From: G963666705 sp963666705
GTDB lineage: Bacteria > Pseudomonadota > Alphaproteobacteria > CADEGL01
DNA length: 64,000 nt
Direction: 5' to 3'
Assembly: GCA_963666705.2 (NCBI GenBank)
Contig: CAXXKO010000016.1
Location: 186,001 to 250,000, forward strand
Within the stretch, counting starts at the first letter, position 1. The number at the start of each line of letters is the position of its first letter. Under the pieces are notes generated by a model, which saw only the letters and a list, made by a program, of their open reading frames with translations, searched no databases and was not told the origin of the DNA. This document shows positions 25,572 through 33,610 of the stretch, in pieces. Both the position numbers and the translations under genes were made by a program.

Positions 25572-27938
25572 ATGCATATCGGCAAGCCACTGCGGCGGGA
25601 CGAGGACTTCAAGTTCCTGCGCGGCCGCGGCCGCTACACGGACGATATCCAGACGGCCGGCGCCGTTCGCGCCGCCTTCGTGCGCAGCCCCCACGCCCAT
25701 GCCCGAATTCTCGGCATCTCGACCGAGGCGGCCGCCGCCATGCCGGGCGTCCTCGCCGTACTAACGGCGGCCGATTGGGCAGCGGACGGGCTCGGCGAGC
25801 TTGCCTGCATCGCGCCCGTGGATTTCAGTGACGGCCGGCCCATGAACGAGGCCCTGCGCCCCGCCTTCGCGGGCGACAAAGTGCGCCACGTAGGCGATAC
25901 CGTCGCCGCCGTCATAGCCGAAACCCGGCACCAGGCCATGGACGCGGCCGAGGCGATCGAGGTGGAATACGAGCCCCTGCCGGCGGTGACCGACGCGGCC
26001 CTGGCCCTGGCCCCGGACAGCCCCGTCCTGCACGAGCGCTTCGGCGCCAATATCTGTCAGAGCACCGAGTACGGCGACGCCGCGGCGACGGCGGCGGCGT
26101 TCGACCGGGCCCACCACGTGACGCGCTTCGACTTCCGCCACGGCCGCGCCGCCGGCTGCGCCATCGAGCCGCGCGCCTATCTCGGCCTCTACGATCCCGC
26201 CCGCGACCACTACACCCTGTGGGCCGCCTGCCAGAACCCGCATTTCCTGCGCAACCTCATCGCCACGGACGCGCTCCGCATCCCCATCAGCAAGCTCCGC
26301 GTCGTCGCGCCCGACGTGGGCGGCGGCTTCGGCCCCAAATACTTCTGTTACCCAGAGCTGCCCATCGTGCTCTGGGCATCGAGACGCGTGGGCCGGCCGG
26401 TGCGCTGGACCGCCACGCGCGCCGAATCCCTCATCACCGATACCCATGGCCGCGACATCGTGACGAGCTCGGAGATGGCGTTCGACGCGAACGGCCGCGC
26501 GCTCGCCATTCGTTGCCACTCATACGCGGCCTACGGCGCCTATGTGAGCACCTTCGCCCCGACCATACTCGTGGCGATCTGCGCCTTCATGGCAACTGGC
26601 CCCTACAGGATTCTAGCCGCGCATGTGACCGTCGACGGGGTCTATACCAACACCACGCCGGTGGATGCCTACCGCGGCGTCAAACAGGCGCCGGCCTATA
26701 TCCACGAGATGCTGATCGAGAAGGGCGCGCGCGAGCTCGGCATCGACCCGGCCGAGATGCGCCTGCGCAACTACGTCCAGCCCGGGGACTACCCCTACGC
26801 CAATGCCATGGACACCACCTACGATTCGGGCGACCTGCCGCGCCAGCATGACACCATGGCCGGCCTGGTCGACTACGAGGCCTTGCGGGCCGAAGCGCTG
26901 ACGCCGCGGGCGGACGGGCTCCGCCTCGGCATCGGCTTCTCGGCCATCGTCGAGAGCTCGGGTTTGGGCCCGAGCCGAGCGATGGGCGAATCGGGCTCCA
27001 AGGTGGGGGGCTGGGAATCAGGCCAGGTCCGGGTCCATCCCGACGGCAAGGTGACCCTCTTCGTGGGCACCCACTCCCATGGCCAGAGCCACGAGATCAC
27101 CTTCCGTCAGATCGCCGCCGACTGTCTCGGCCTCGACATCGCCGACATCGAGTTCACCCAGGGCGACACGGACCTGGGGCCGGGCAACCTGGGGACGGCG
27201 GCGTCGCGCTCGCTCGCCACCGCCGGCATGGCGCTGGTCGAGGGCAGCCGGCGCATCGTCGCCAAGGCCACGAAGCTGGCCGCCCACATGATGGAATGCG
27301 CGGCCGAGGACGTGAGCTATGCCGACAGCACCTTCTCGATTCCAGGCACGGACCGGGACGTGTCATTCGCGAAAGTGGCCGAGATGGCCTACCACGGCGC
27401 CGACTATCCCGAGGAGGGCTTCGAGCTCGGGCTCGAGGAGACGGTATTCCACGATCCGAGCCACTTCAACTACCCGACCGCCCTCCACATCGCCGTGGTG
27501 CTGGTGGACCCGGAGACGGGCGGAGTGCGCCTCCGCGAGTTCCACGCCGTCGACGATTGCGGCCTTATCGTCAACCCCATGGTGGCCCACGGCCAGGTCC
27601 ATGGCGGCGCCGCCCAGGGCATCGGCCAAGGCCTGATGGAACACGTGGTCTACGACCCCGACTCGGGACAGCCGCTGGCCGGCTCCTTCATGGATTACGC
27701 CATGCCGCGGGCCGCCGACCTGCCGTCCTTCGGCGCAGCCTTCCAGGAGACCCTCAACCCCAACGACGCCCTCGGCGCCAAGGCCTGCAGCGAGAGCGGC
27801 ACCGTGAGCGCGCCCGGCGCCCTCGGCAACGCCGTCCTCGACGCGCTCTGGGGCCTGGGCGTCCGCCATATCGACATGCCCTATTCGCCCCAGCGCGTGT
27901 GGCGCGCCATCCAGGATGCACGGAGATGCGAAGCCTGA
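25572..27938 (+). CDS. Molybdopterin-binding large subunit, xanthine/CO dehydrogenase family
   Basis: Large catalytic subunit of 788 residues of the molybdenum hydroxylase family. The N-terminal a/b-hammerhead domain begins GKPLRRDEDFKFLRGRGRYTDDI. Cofactor-binding regions include VVAPDVGGGFGPKYFCYPEL, PVDAYRGVKQAPAYIHEML and NLGTAASRSLATAG. The active-site Glu lies in AKACSESGTVSAPGALGNAV. The CO-dehydrogenase signature with selenocysteine-position Cys is not present (AYRGVKQ instead), so this is a general aldehyde/heterocycle hydroxylase type. The usual small [2Fe-2S] and medium FAD subunit genes are not adjacent and must lie elsewhere. Confidence 0.87.
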   Translation: MHIGKPLRRDEDFKFLRGRGRYTDDIQTAGAVRAAFVRSPHAHARILGISTEAAAAMPGVLAVLTAADWAADGLGELACIAPVDFSDGRPMNEALRPAFAGDKVRHVGDTVAAVIAETRHQAMDAAEAIEVEYEPLPAVTDAALALAPDSPVLHERFGANICQSTEYGDAAATAAAFDRAHHVTRFDFRHGRAAGCAIEPRAYLGLYDPARDHYTLWAACQNPHFLRNLIATDALRIPISKLRVVAPDVGGGFGPKYFCYPELPIVLWASRRVGRPVRWTATRAESLITDTHGRDIVTSSEMAFDANGRALAIRCHSYAAYGAYVSTFAPTILVAICAFMATGPYRILAAHVTVDGVYTNTTPVDAYRGVKQAPAYIHEMLIEKGARELGIDPAEMRLRNYVQPGDYPYANAMDTTYDSGDLPRQHDTMAGLVDYEALRAEALTPRADGLRLGIGFSAIVESSGLGPSRAMGESGSKVGGWESGQVRVHPDGKVTLFVGTHSHGQSHEITFRQIAADCLGLDIADIEFTQGDTDLGPGNLGTAASRSLATAGMALVEGSRRIVAKATKLAAHMMECAAEDVSYADSTFSIPGTDRDVSFAKVAEMAYHGADYPEEGFELGLEETVFHDPSHFNYPTALHIAVVLVDPETGGVRLREFHAVDDCGLIVNPMVAHGQVHGGAAQGIGQGLMEHVVYDPDSGQPLAGSFMDYAMPRAADLPSFGAAFQETLNPNDALGAKACSESGTVSAPGALGNAVLDALWGLGVRHIDMPYSPQRVWRAIQDARRCEA

Positions 27939-27960
27939 AGCTCAGCCCGGGCGGCCCCCG

Positions 27961-28905
27961 TCAAATCCGCGAGAGCAGTTGCTGGACGGCGTAGAGGTCG
28001 AGGTGGCCGCCGCCGGCGTTCTTGTAGAGGGTGATGTCGGCGGCGTTTCGGCGGCCCTCGGCGCGGCCCTGGCAGAGGTCGTAGAGGTCGCCGATCACTG
28101 CGCCGCCAGCGAGCGCCCCGGCCGCGATGGGGCCGAGGATATCGCCGCAGCGCGCCGCGCCATGGCGCGAATCGGCGTAGACGCGGGCGCGGCGGGCGGC
28201 CTCGTCGTCGGCCTCGCGCATCTCGGGCGTGAAGCCGCCCACGAGATCGAGGTGCGTCCCCGGCCGCAGCCAGGTGCCCGCGATCAGCGGCTCTCGCGCC
28301 ATGGTCGCGCAGGAGATCACGTCCGCCCGGCGGGCCGCGGCCTCGAGGTCGGTGGTGGCGGTGATCTCGATGCCATCGAGGGTCAGGCCCGCCGCCAGGG
28401 CCCCCGCGCGCGCGGGCGAGCGGTTCCACACCGCAACCTGGCGGATGGATGGGCGCACGGACGTGTGGGCCATGATGAGGTGCGGGCCGAGCGCCCCCGC
28501 CCCGACCATGAGCATGCTCGCCGCGTCTTCGCGCGCGAGCAGGCGGGTGCCGAGCGCCGAATCGGCCGCCGTCTTGCGCAAGGTGAGCGCCGTGCCGTCG
28601 ACGCAGGCCACGGGGTGGCCGTCCCGGCCGTCGAAAGCCAGGTAGAGGGCCTGGACGGAAGGCAGGCCGGTGCCCGCGCGCTCGTTCTCCGGGAACAAGG
28701 TGACGATCTTGATGCCGAGCGTCTTGCCGAAGCGCCAGGCCGGCAGGGCGAGGAAGGTGGCGGCCGGCCCGTCGCCCGAACCCGGCTGCTCTATCATCAC
28801 CTCCTCGCTGGCGTCGATATCCTCCAAATGGCCGACCCGCAGGGCCTCGACGAGCGGGGGATAATCGAGCAGCGCGTGGACCTGATCCGCGTCGACCATC
28901 TTCAC
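27961..28905 (-). CDS. Ornithine cyclodeaminase/mu-crystallin family protein
   Basis: NAD(P)-dependent Rossmann protein of 314 residues. It begins MKMVDADQVHALLDYPPLVEAL, has the substrate-side GIKIVTLFPENE and the nucleotide site MLMVGAGALGPH, and ends with the family DITLYKNAGGGHLDLYAVQQL. Relatives include ornithine cyclodeaminase, ketimine reductase and alanine dehydrogenases that act on amino or imino acids. The catalytic Asp expected late in the protein appears in LVGGFTPEMREADDE. Start is GTG 28905 or ATG 28899, after GGGAGCC. It converges with the CoxL-like gene (23 bp apart). Confidence 0.85.
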   Translation of the reverse strand: MKMVDADQVHALLDYPPLVEALRVGHLEDIDASEEVMIEQPGSGDGPAATFLALPAWRFGKTLGIKIVTLFPENERAGTGLPSVQALYLAFDGRDGHPVACVDGTALTLRKTAADSALGTRLLAREDAASMLMVGAGALGPHLIMAHTSVRPSIRQVAVWNRSPARAGALAAGLTLDGIEITATTDLEAAARRADVISCATMAREPLIAGTWLRPGTHLDLVGGFTPEMREADDEAARRARVYADSRHGAARCGDILGPIAAGALAGGAVIGDLYDLCQGRAEGRRNAADITLYKNAGGGHLDLYAVQQLLSRI

Positions 28906-29011
28906 GGCGGCGGCTCCCTTGGCGTATTCTCGGCGACCGCTCCGAGCCTAGCCCGCCGCCAGCGGGCCGCAAAGGTCGATCGAGTTTCGAACGTGCCGGG
29001 GGAACGCATTC

Positions 29012-29533
29012 GTGGCCACGGTGAGGAAGCTGTTCGGCGCCGAGGAAATCGCGCGGCGCGTGGAGGAGCTGGCGGGCGGAATCGCCGACGCAACTCGGGG
29101 CGACCTCACCATCGTCGCCATCCTCAAGGGCAGCTTCGTCTTCGTGGCGGATCTGGCGCGGGCGCTCGACCGGGCGGGGGTCGAGCCCCGGATCGAGTTC
29201 CTGCGCCTCGCGAGCTACGGCCATGCCAAGGAGAGCTCGGGCGGGGTGCGGCTGATCGGCGCGGTGCCGGCGGACCTCGGCGGCCGGCAGGTCCTGCTGG
29301 TGGACGATATCGTCGATACCGGCCGCTCCCTCGCCTACGCCGGGACCCTGCTTCTGGAGCTGGGCGCATCGCGGGTCTGGACTTGCGCCCTCGTCGACAA
29401 GCCGAGCCGGCGCGAGATGGCGATCGCCGCCGACTTCGTGGGTTTCACCATTTCCGACTTGTTCGTCGTCGGCTACGGCATCGACCATGCCGAGGACTTC
29501 CGCCACCTGCCCTACATCGGTACGGTGGACTGA
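29012..29533 (+). CDS. hpt: Hypoxanthine phosphoribosyltransferase
   Basis: Purine salvage enzyme of 173 residues that makes IMP/GMP from hypoxanthine/guanine and PRPP. Type I phosphoribosyltransferase marks are the PPi loop LKGSFVF, the acidic PRPP motif VLLVDDIVDTG and the purine-side DFVGFTISDLFVVGYGID followed by HLPYIG. GTG start at 29012 follows GGGGGA. It is the first gene of a plus-strand group that continues with an M24 remnant and a GFA-family gene. Confidence 0.9.
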   Translation: MATVRKLFGAEEIARRVEELAGGIADATRGDLTIVAILKGSFVFVADLARALDRAGVEPRIEFLRLASYGHAKESSGGVRLIGAVPADLGGRQVLLVDDIVDTGRSLAYAGTLLLELGASRVWTCALVDKPSRREMAIAADFVGFTISDLFVVGYGIDHAEDFRHLPYIGTVD

Positions 29534-29558
29534 CAAGAGTGTCCGGGGAGAGCGAGAG

Positions 29559-29816
29559 ATGACGCAGAGCTTTTCCGATGCGCCGATGACCCGGCGGCTC
29601 GAAGCCTTGCGCGGCCTCATGGACACGATCGGGGTGGAGGCGGTGGTGCTCACCTCCTTCCACAACACGGACATCCAGGAGAACATGATGGTCTCGATCG
29701 AGCCCATGATCTCGGTGCCCGGCGTGGGCGGCTTGGGTCACGTCGACATGCTACTGGTGACGGCGGATGGCAACGAGGTGCTGACCAAGTACCAGCGCAG
29801 CCTGATCTCGGTCTAG
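29559..29816 (+). pseudogene. Internally deleted M24 peptidase gene
   Basis: Open frame of 85 codons that joins two separate parts of an M24 (Xaa-Pro peptidase/creatinase-type) protein. Residues 1-37 match the N-terminal start (RRLEALRGLMDTIGVEAVVLTSFHN). The rest matches the C-terminal end (ENMMVSIEPMISVPGVGG, then HVDMLLVTADGNEVLTKY). About 300 residues including nearly all metal ligands are missing, only the final Glu region remaining, yet the frame is kept. ATG at 29559 follows GGGGAGAG. It is best read as an in-frame deletion remnant; a short stable product is possible but unlikely to be catalytic. Confidence 0.7.
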
Positions 29817-29833
29817 CCGGGCGAGGCGGTCCC

Positions 29834-30283
29834 GTGAGCGCACAAGACCTATTCGAGGGCGGCTGCCACTGCGGCAACCTCACCGTCGCCTTCGAGACGG
29901 CGGCGCCGCCCGGGCGCCTCGCCGTGCGGGCCTGCGCCTGCTCCTTCTGCCGTCGGCATGGCGCCCGCACCGTCACCGACCCAGGGGGCCGCGTGCGCAT
30001 CGGCGTCGCGGACCCGGCCTTGCTCGAGCGTTATCGCTTCGGCCTCGGGACGGCCGACTTCCTCGTCTGCCGCCGCTGCGGGGTCTATCTGGGCGCGGTC
30101 CATGCCGAATGGGACCGGTCCTGGGCCACGATCAACATCAACACCTTTCGCTCCACGGCAGGCCTCGGCGAGGCGGCCGAGCCCGTCAGCTACGATGGCG
30201 AATCGGCCACCGAGCGGCGCACGCGTCGCCGCGCGCGGTGGACGCCGGTGGTGGAAATCATGGAGGGCGCCGACTCTGAATAA
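29834..30283 (+). CDS. GFA-family (Gfa-like) zinc protein
   Basis: Protein of 149 residues of the Gfa/CENP-V fold (glutathione-dependent formaldehyde-activating enzyme-like). Zinc-binding Cys appear in GGCHCGNLTVAF, the CACSFCRRHG loop and FLVCRRCGVYLG, the standard order. Family members bind glutathione adducts or are of unknown role; formaldehyde activation cannot be assumed. GTG start at 29834, 17 bp after the M24 remnant. If the Rieske enzymes demethylate substrates, formaldehyde handling would make sense, but that link is inference. Confidence 0.83.
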   Translation: MSAQDLFEGGCHCGNLTVAFETAAPPGRLAVRACACSFCRRHGARTVTDPGGRVRIGVADPALLERYRFGLGTADFLVCRRCGVYLGAVHAEWDRSWATININTFRSTAGLGEAAEPVSYDGESATERRTRRRARWTPVVEIMEGADSE

Positions 30284-30293
30284 TACCGGCGGC

Positions 30294-30312
30294 CGATGAG
30301 CTTGACTCATCG
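30294..30312 (+). terminator. Hairpin after the GFA gene
   Basis: A 7-bp stem cgatgag/ctcatcg with a cttga loop starts 11 bp after the stop. There is no clear T-tract, so this is only a possible terminator. Confidence 0.35.
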
Positions 30313-30633
30313 ACCGCTGGCAAGCGCGACCGCGCGCCCGAGCTTATGCGAGGTAAGCCAAAGGCGCGAATGCGCCCGCCCGGCGCTTGAGGGAACATAC
30401 AACGGGTCATTCTTATGGGCCGTTGGTTGTCTAAACCGACATTCCCCATATACCATCCAAATTCGTGGAAATCGTACCACTTTCCCACCGCCAAGGGAAC
30501 TGTATCCCCTATGCAGCCATCCGATGGCATGATTTTGGTAATCGGCCCGCGCTTGGAAGGCCACTCGGTCATTTTTCTCGCCATCCAGACACACCTCTCC
30601 TGTCGCTTTCTCCTCGCCGTCGATTCCCTCGGC
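30313..30633. other. Gene-free stretch before the IS1380-family transposase
   Basis: About 320 bp without a supportable gene and visibly less GC-rich than its surroundings. The part from about 30444 may be the downstream end of the IS1380-family element: ccccatataccatccaaatt here weakly resembles the complement of the segment ending at 32076. The match is partial, so no boundary is fixed. Confidence 0.3.
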
Positions 30634-31983
30634 CTACGCCGGAGCGGGTCTTCGTCGCAGATCATCAATCAAGCTCAGGATTTTCCGGAACAGGTCCCTC
30701 GGCACCGCCACCTCAGCCAATTGGAACGTAACGTAGCGGCCATGTCGGACAACCTTGGCCCCGATCTTCACCAGCTTGTCGCGCAACGTCGTCATCGACC
30801 AGTGCTCCACCTCCTTCGGCAAAGCCAGTGTCCTCATGAAGTTGCCCAGATTGTAGGCCAGGGCGTGAAGCTGGAGCCGAACGGCATTGTTGCGGAACTT
30901 GCGACATGACAGACGGGTCCAGTTGATGGCGTTCTTGCCTTCCTTGATGTGCTGCTCCGCCGTGCCACGGTGATTATAGAACGCCACCACCCGCTTGGTA
31001 GGGCGCGACAGATTAGTGACGATGAAACCGACGCGAGGAACCAGCTCGCCGGGGTGCCACTCCACTTTGGCCACGACACGGCGCTTCTTGTTCCACGATC
31101 CGGCCTGATAGCTGAAGCTGGCGTGGAAACGGCGAACATGGTCGGGCGGGCGACCGACAGGTCGCGTAAGCAGATGGGCAATGTTCCGCTGGAGAATCGC
31201 GTTCGCTTTGAGGCGGATGACGTAGAGTAATCCCTCGGCTTCGAGATATTCGTATATCTCCGGTGAGGCGAAGGCGGCATCGCCACGAAAATACAGCCGC
31301 ACCTTCCTTTCCTTATAGCGCATCACCACCGGCTCCAGAACATTCCGCCATCCGTCGGCACTGTGAACATTACCGGGGCGCAGGGAACATCTCTCCAAGT
31401 CGCCGAACTGGTTGAACAGGAATAGCGGATGGTAGCAGGTACAGCCGAAGTGACCATTGTACGCTGTTCCCTCTTGTTCGCCATGGGTCGGGCTGACGCT
31501 GCTGTCCATGTCGAGAATGATCATCTTCGGCGGATGGCGGTCATGAACCTTGTCGATCCACACCCCGTTCATGTCGACCAAGGCTTCAACGTTCTCGTCG
31601 GTGGCCAATAGCTCCGTCTCGAAGCGTCCCATCTGGCTGGTGGAAGCGGCCTGTCTTTCGATGGCCTTGCCGCCAACAATCCAGCGCATGGCGGGATCGC
31701 GTCCCAGACGGTCGGCGTCGTTCACATCGTCATAGCCGCCAAGGCGCCCGAAAACGGACTGGCGAAACTGACCCGTCTTGCCGTGCCATCCGTTCTTGCC
31801 GGTACGGCTATCCTGGAAAACACCCTCGGCCATCTCAGTCAGGCCGAGGGCATCGTCAAGCTCCCGGTAGGCGAGCAACCCGGCGTCAGAAGTAATCTTG
31901 GAACCATGGAATTCAAGCTTCAAGCGACGGTCAAAATCGACCCGTAAACTGTCCCGTTTCGATTCACCCATCGGGTGTCCCAT
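30634..31983 (-). CDS. IS1380-family transposase
   Basis: DDE transposase of about 449 residues. It begins with the family-type FDRRLKLEFHGSKITSDAGL, and its candidate catalytic residues are Asp in ILDMDSSVSPTHGEQEG, Asp in YFRGDAAFASPEIYE and Glu in RGTAEQHIKEGKNA. The C-terminal LQLHALAYNLGNFMR is also typical. The DNA is less GC-rich than the neighbouring host genes. Start is ATG 31983 or 31971. Element ends could not be set with certainty; an IS110-type element abuts the upstream side, beginning about 95 bp from the start. Confidence 0.9.
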   Translation of the reverse strand: MGHPMGESKRDSLRVDFDRRLKLEFHGSKITSDAGLLAYRELDDALGLTEMAEGVFQDSRTGKNGWHGKTGQFRQSVFGRLGGYDDVNDADRLGRDPAMRWIVGGKAIERQAASTSQMGRFETELLATDENVEALVDMNGVWIDKVHDRHPPKMIILDMDSSVSPTHGEQEGTAYNGHFGCTCYHPLFLFNQFGDLERCSLRPGNVHSADGWRNVLEPVVMRYKERKVRLYFRGDAAFASPEIYEYLEAEGLLYVIRLKANAILQRNIAHLLTRPVGRPPDHVRRFHASFSYQAGSWNKKRRVVAKVEWHPGELVPRVGFIVTNLSRPTKRVVAFYNHRGTAEQHIKEGKNAINWTRLSCRKFRNNAVRLQLHALAYNLGNFMRTLALPKEVEHWSMTTLRDKLVKIGAKVVRHGRYVTFQLAEVAVPRDLFRKILSLIDDLRRRPAPA

Positions 31984-32088
31984 ACCTGCTGCTCCATCAA
32001 TGCATCAACATATTGATTCTTATAGCAGAATTCCCATCACGGGGCATGGAATATCGAGTTCACTTGGGAAATGGGGGCTAATTCCGGT

Positions 32089-32331
32089 TCGTTGGTCAAG
32101 CCCTTCCGGACCCTTGTCTCCGCCGGGAACACGGTTGTCTGCGAAGTCTTCCCCGGCGGGTCCGCCGGGTCGCTTCATGATAGTGCCCTTTGGCTTCGGC
32201 CTCCCAAGGTATTAGACGCAATCGCGAACGGCTGTCCGCTTAGCAACCAAACGAACGGGATCGCCTCGGCCACCGTCCCGGCGGGGACGGGTCTTCCGCT
32301 TCTCGCGGAACTCTCTCTTCTCCTTATCCAG
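32089..32331 (-). ncRNA. Candidate bridge/seeker RNA region of the IS110-type element
   Basis: IS110-family recombinases use a structured RNA from a non-coding end of the element to pair target and donor; in the IS1111 group it lies downstream of the gene. This 243-bp stretch has no gene but carries strong hairpins: an 8-bp stem with a 2-base loop at 32152-32169 (cccggcgg/ccgccggg) and a 7-bp stem at 32273-32290 (ccgtccc/gggacgg). The call rests on family knowledge and position; exact ends and guide loops were not resolved. Confidence 0.35.
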
Positions 32332-33366
32332 CTATGCCGTGGCGCTCGCCTCCTTTTCCGGCCAGCGGAAGGCTTCGCCGGTGATCAGCATCCGGTGCAG
32401 GATCACCGCCAGCCGGCGCGCCAGCGCCACGCAGGCCTTCTTGTGGCTGGTCCGCCTCTTGATCCGGCGTGCCCAGTCCTTCAGCGGATGGGCCCGGCGC
32501 ACCACCGTCAGCAGGCTGTTGGCGGCCTCGTAGAGCAGCGCCCGCAGCATGGCGTCGCCGTGTTTCGAGATGCGCCCCGAATAGTCCATCCCACCCGACT
32601 GCCAGCGCCGCGACGTGAGCCCCACATAGGCGCCCACCGTGCGCGATTTGGCGAACCGCTCCGCTTCGCCAATGGTCGCCACATAGGCCAGCGCCGTCAC
32701 CGGCCCCACCCCCGGCGTGCTCATCAGCAAACGGCAGGCCGGAGAGCCTTTCGCCCGCGCCACGACCGCCTCGTCCAGCCGCCCGATCTCGCGGCCCAGC
32801 GCCGCCGCCGCGGACAGAAGCGGCTCGATCATCACCTTCAGCTCGGGACGCCCCTCCAACGCCTCGCGGACGCGTCCGGCCAGCTTGCCCGAGCCCTTGG
32901 GAAAGCGAAGGCCCAACGACCCCAACAGGCCACGGATCGCGTTCTCCGTATCGCGCCGCTGGCGCACCAGATGACAGCGCGCCTTGAGAAGTGCCCGCGC
33001 CTCCTGCGCCACCTCGATCTTCACCGCCACAGGGCGGCAGAACCCCGTCCGCGCGATCTCCGCCAAGAGCTCGGCGTCGTTCGCATCCGTCTTGTTGTGC
33101 TGAAGGCGCATCACCGCGTTCGCATGGCGCGCGTCGATCACATCGACCGAGACCCCCAGCCGGCCCAGCTCCCGCGCCAGCCAGCCACTCAGCGTACTCG
33201 TCTCCAGAACGATACGGCCAGGGCACGGACAATGCTCCCGCAAAGCTGCGAACAGCGCCCTCGGATCGGTCGCAACCTTGCCCCGCGCCAATATCTTTCC
33301 CGCCACGTCCTTCACGCAAAACGCCGTCTCTTCCTTCGACACATCAAACCCAACATACTCCGTCAT
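32332..33366 (-). CDS. IS110-family transposase/recombinase
   Basis: About 344 residues with an N-terminal RuvC-like DEDD domain (Asp in YVGFDVSKEE, Glu in RIVLETSTLSG, two Asp in KTDANDAELLAEIA) and a C-terminal Transposase_20 domain with the helix-hairpin segment MSTPGVGPVTALAYVA and the region GRISKHGDAMLR. The latter holds the Ser expected to attack DNA. ATG at 33366 follows GGAGAGTG; an in-frame GTG two codons earlier is less likely. The frame is complete. Confidence 0.92.
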   Translation of the reverse strand: MTEYVGFDVSKEETAFCVKDVAGKILARGKVATDPRALFAALREHCPCPGRIVLETSTLSGWLARELGRLGVSVDVIDARHANAVMRLQHNKTDANDAELLAEIARTGFCRPVAVKIEVAQEARALLKARCHLVRQRRDTENAIRGLLGSLGLRFPKGSGKLAGRVREALEGRPELKVMIEPLLSAAAALGREIGRLDEAVVARAKGSPACRLLMSTPGVGPVTALAYVATIGEAERFAKSRTVGAYVGLTSRRWQSGGMDYSGRISKHGDAMLRALLYEAANSLLTVVRRAHPLKDWARRIKRRTSHKKACVALARRLAVILHRMLITGEAFRWPEKEASATA

Positions 33367-33477
33367 GGTCACTCTCCTTGGTTTGCCTATTGGGGCGCTT
33401 ACTCGTGACCCCGCATCATAGGCCCGGGAGAGTGACCACCGGAATTACGCTATGTATTAGGCCTCCGTAAGGTGAAA

Positions 33478-33560
33478 ACCACCAAGTCGCCAAGACCCCA
33501 AGAGAGGCGGGACGAGTATTGAGTTCGGCTTGCCCCTTGGTGACTTCGTGCCTTGGTGGT
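33478..33560. repeat. REP-like palindromic repeat
   Basis: An imperfect inverted repeat between the IS110-type element and the acyl-CoA synthetase gene. The left arm is accaccaagtcgccaag and the right arm cttggtgacttcg followed by cttggtggt. It resembles the widespread intergenic caccaag/cttggtg repeat family. No coding sequence is seen in 33448-33610. Confidence 0.5.
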
Positions 33561-33610
33561 GAATCCCGAACTTGGAAGTGGGTGCGGCGTTCGCGAGGCG
33601 GGCAAGAAAT

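Larger units (their letters stand above)
32079..33447 (-). mobile_element. IS110/IS1111-type insertion sequence
   Basis: Encodes one DEDD recombinase. A perfect 10-bp inverted repeat (taattccggt at 32079-32088; accggaatta at 33438-33447) marks the probable ends, as in IS1111-group elements with subterminal repeats. There is no evident target duplication, as expected. Just upstream of the gene lies an 11-bp inverted repeat (33367-33377 and 33427-33437). The longer non-coding part, about 240 bp, is downstream of the gene. The element abuts the IS1380-family region. Confidence 0.75.

Noticed and set aside
30444..32077. Exact ends of the IS1380-family element
   Set aside because: A partial inverted match (ccccat...) was seen near both sides, but no 4-bp duplication follows and the IS110-type element abuts one side; not reliable enough for a feature.
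33367..33437. The 11-bp inverted repeat upstream of the IS110-type gene as transposon ends
   Set aside because: Only 71 bp apart and inside the 10-bp outer repeat pair; more likely a promoter or RNA hairpin of the element.
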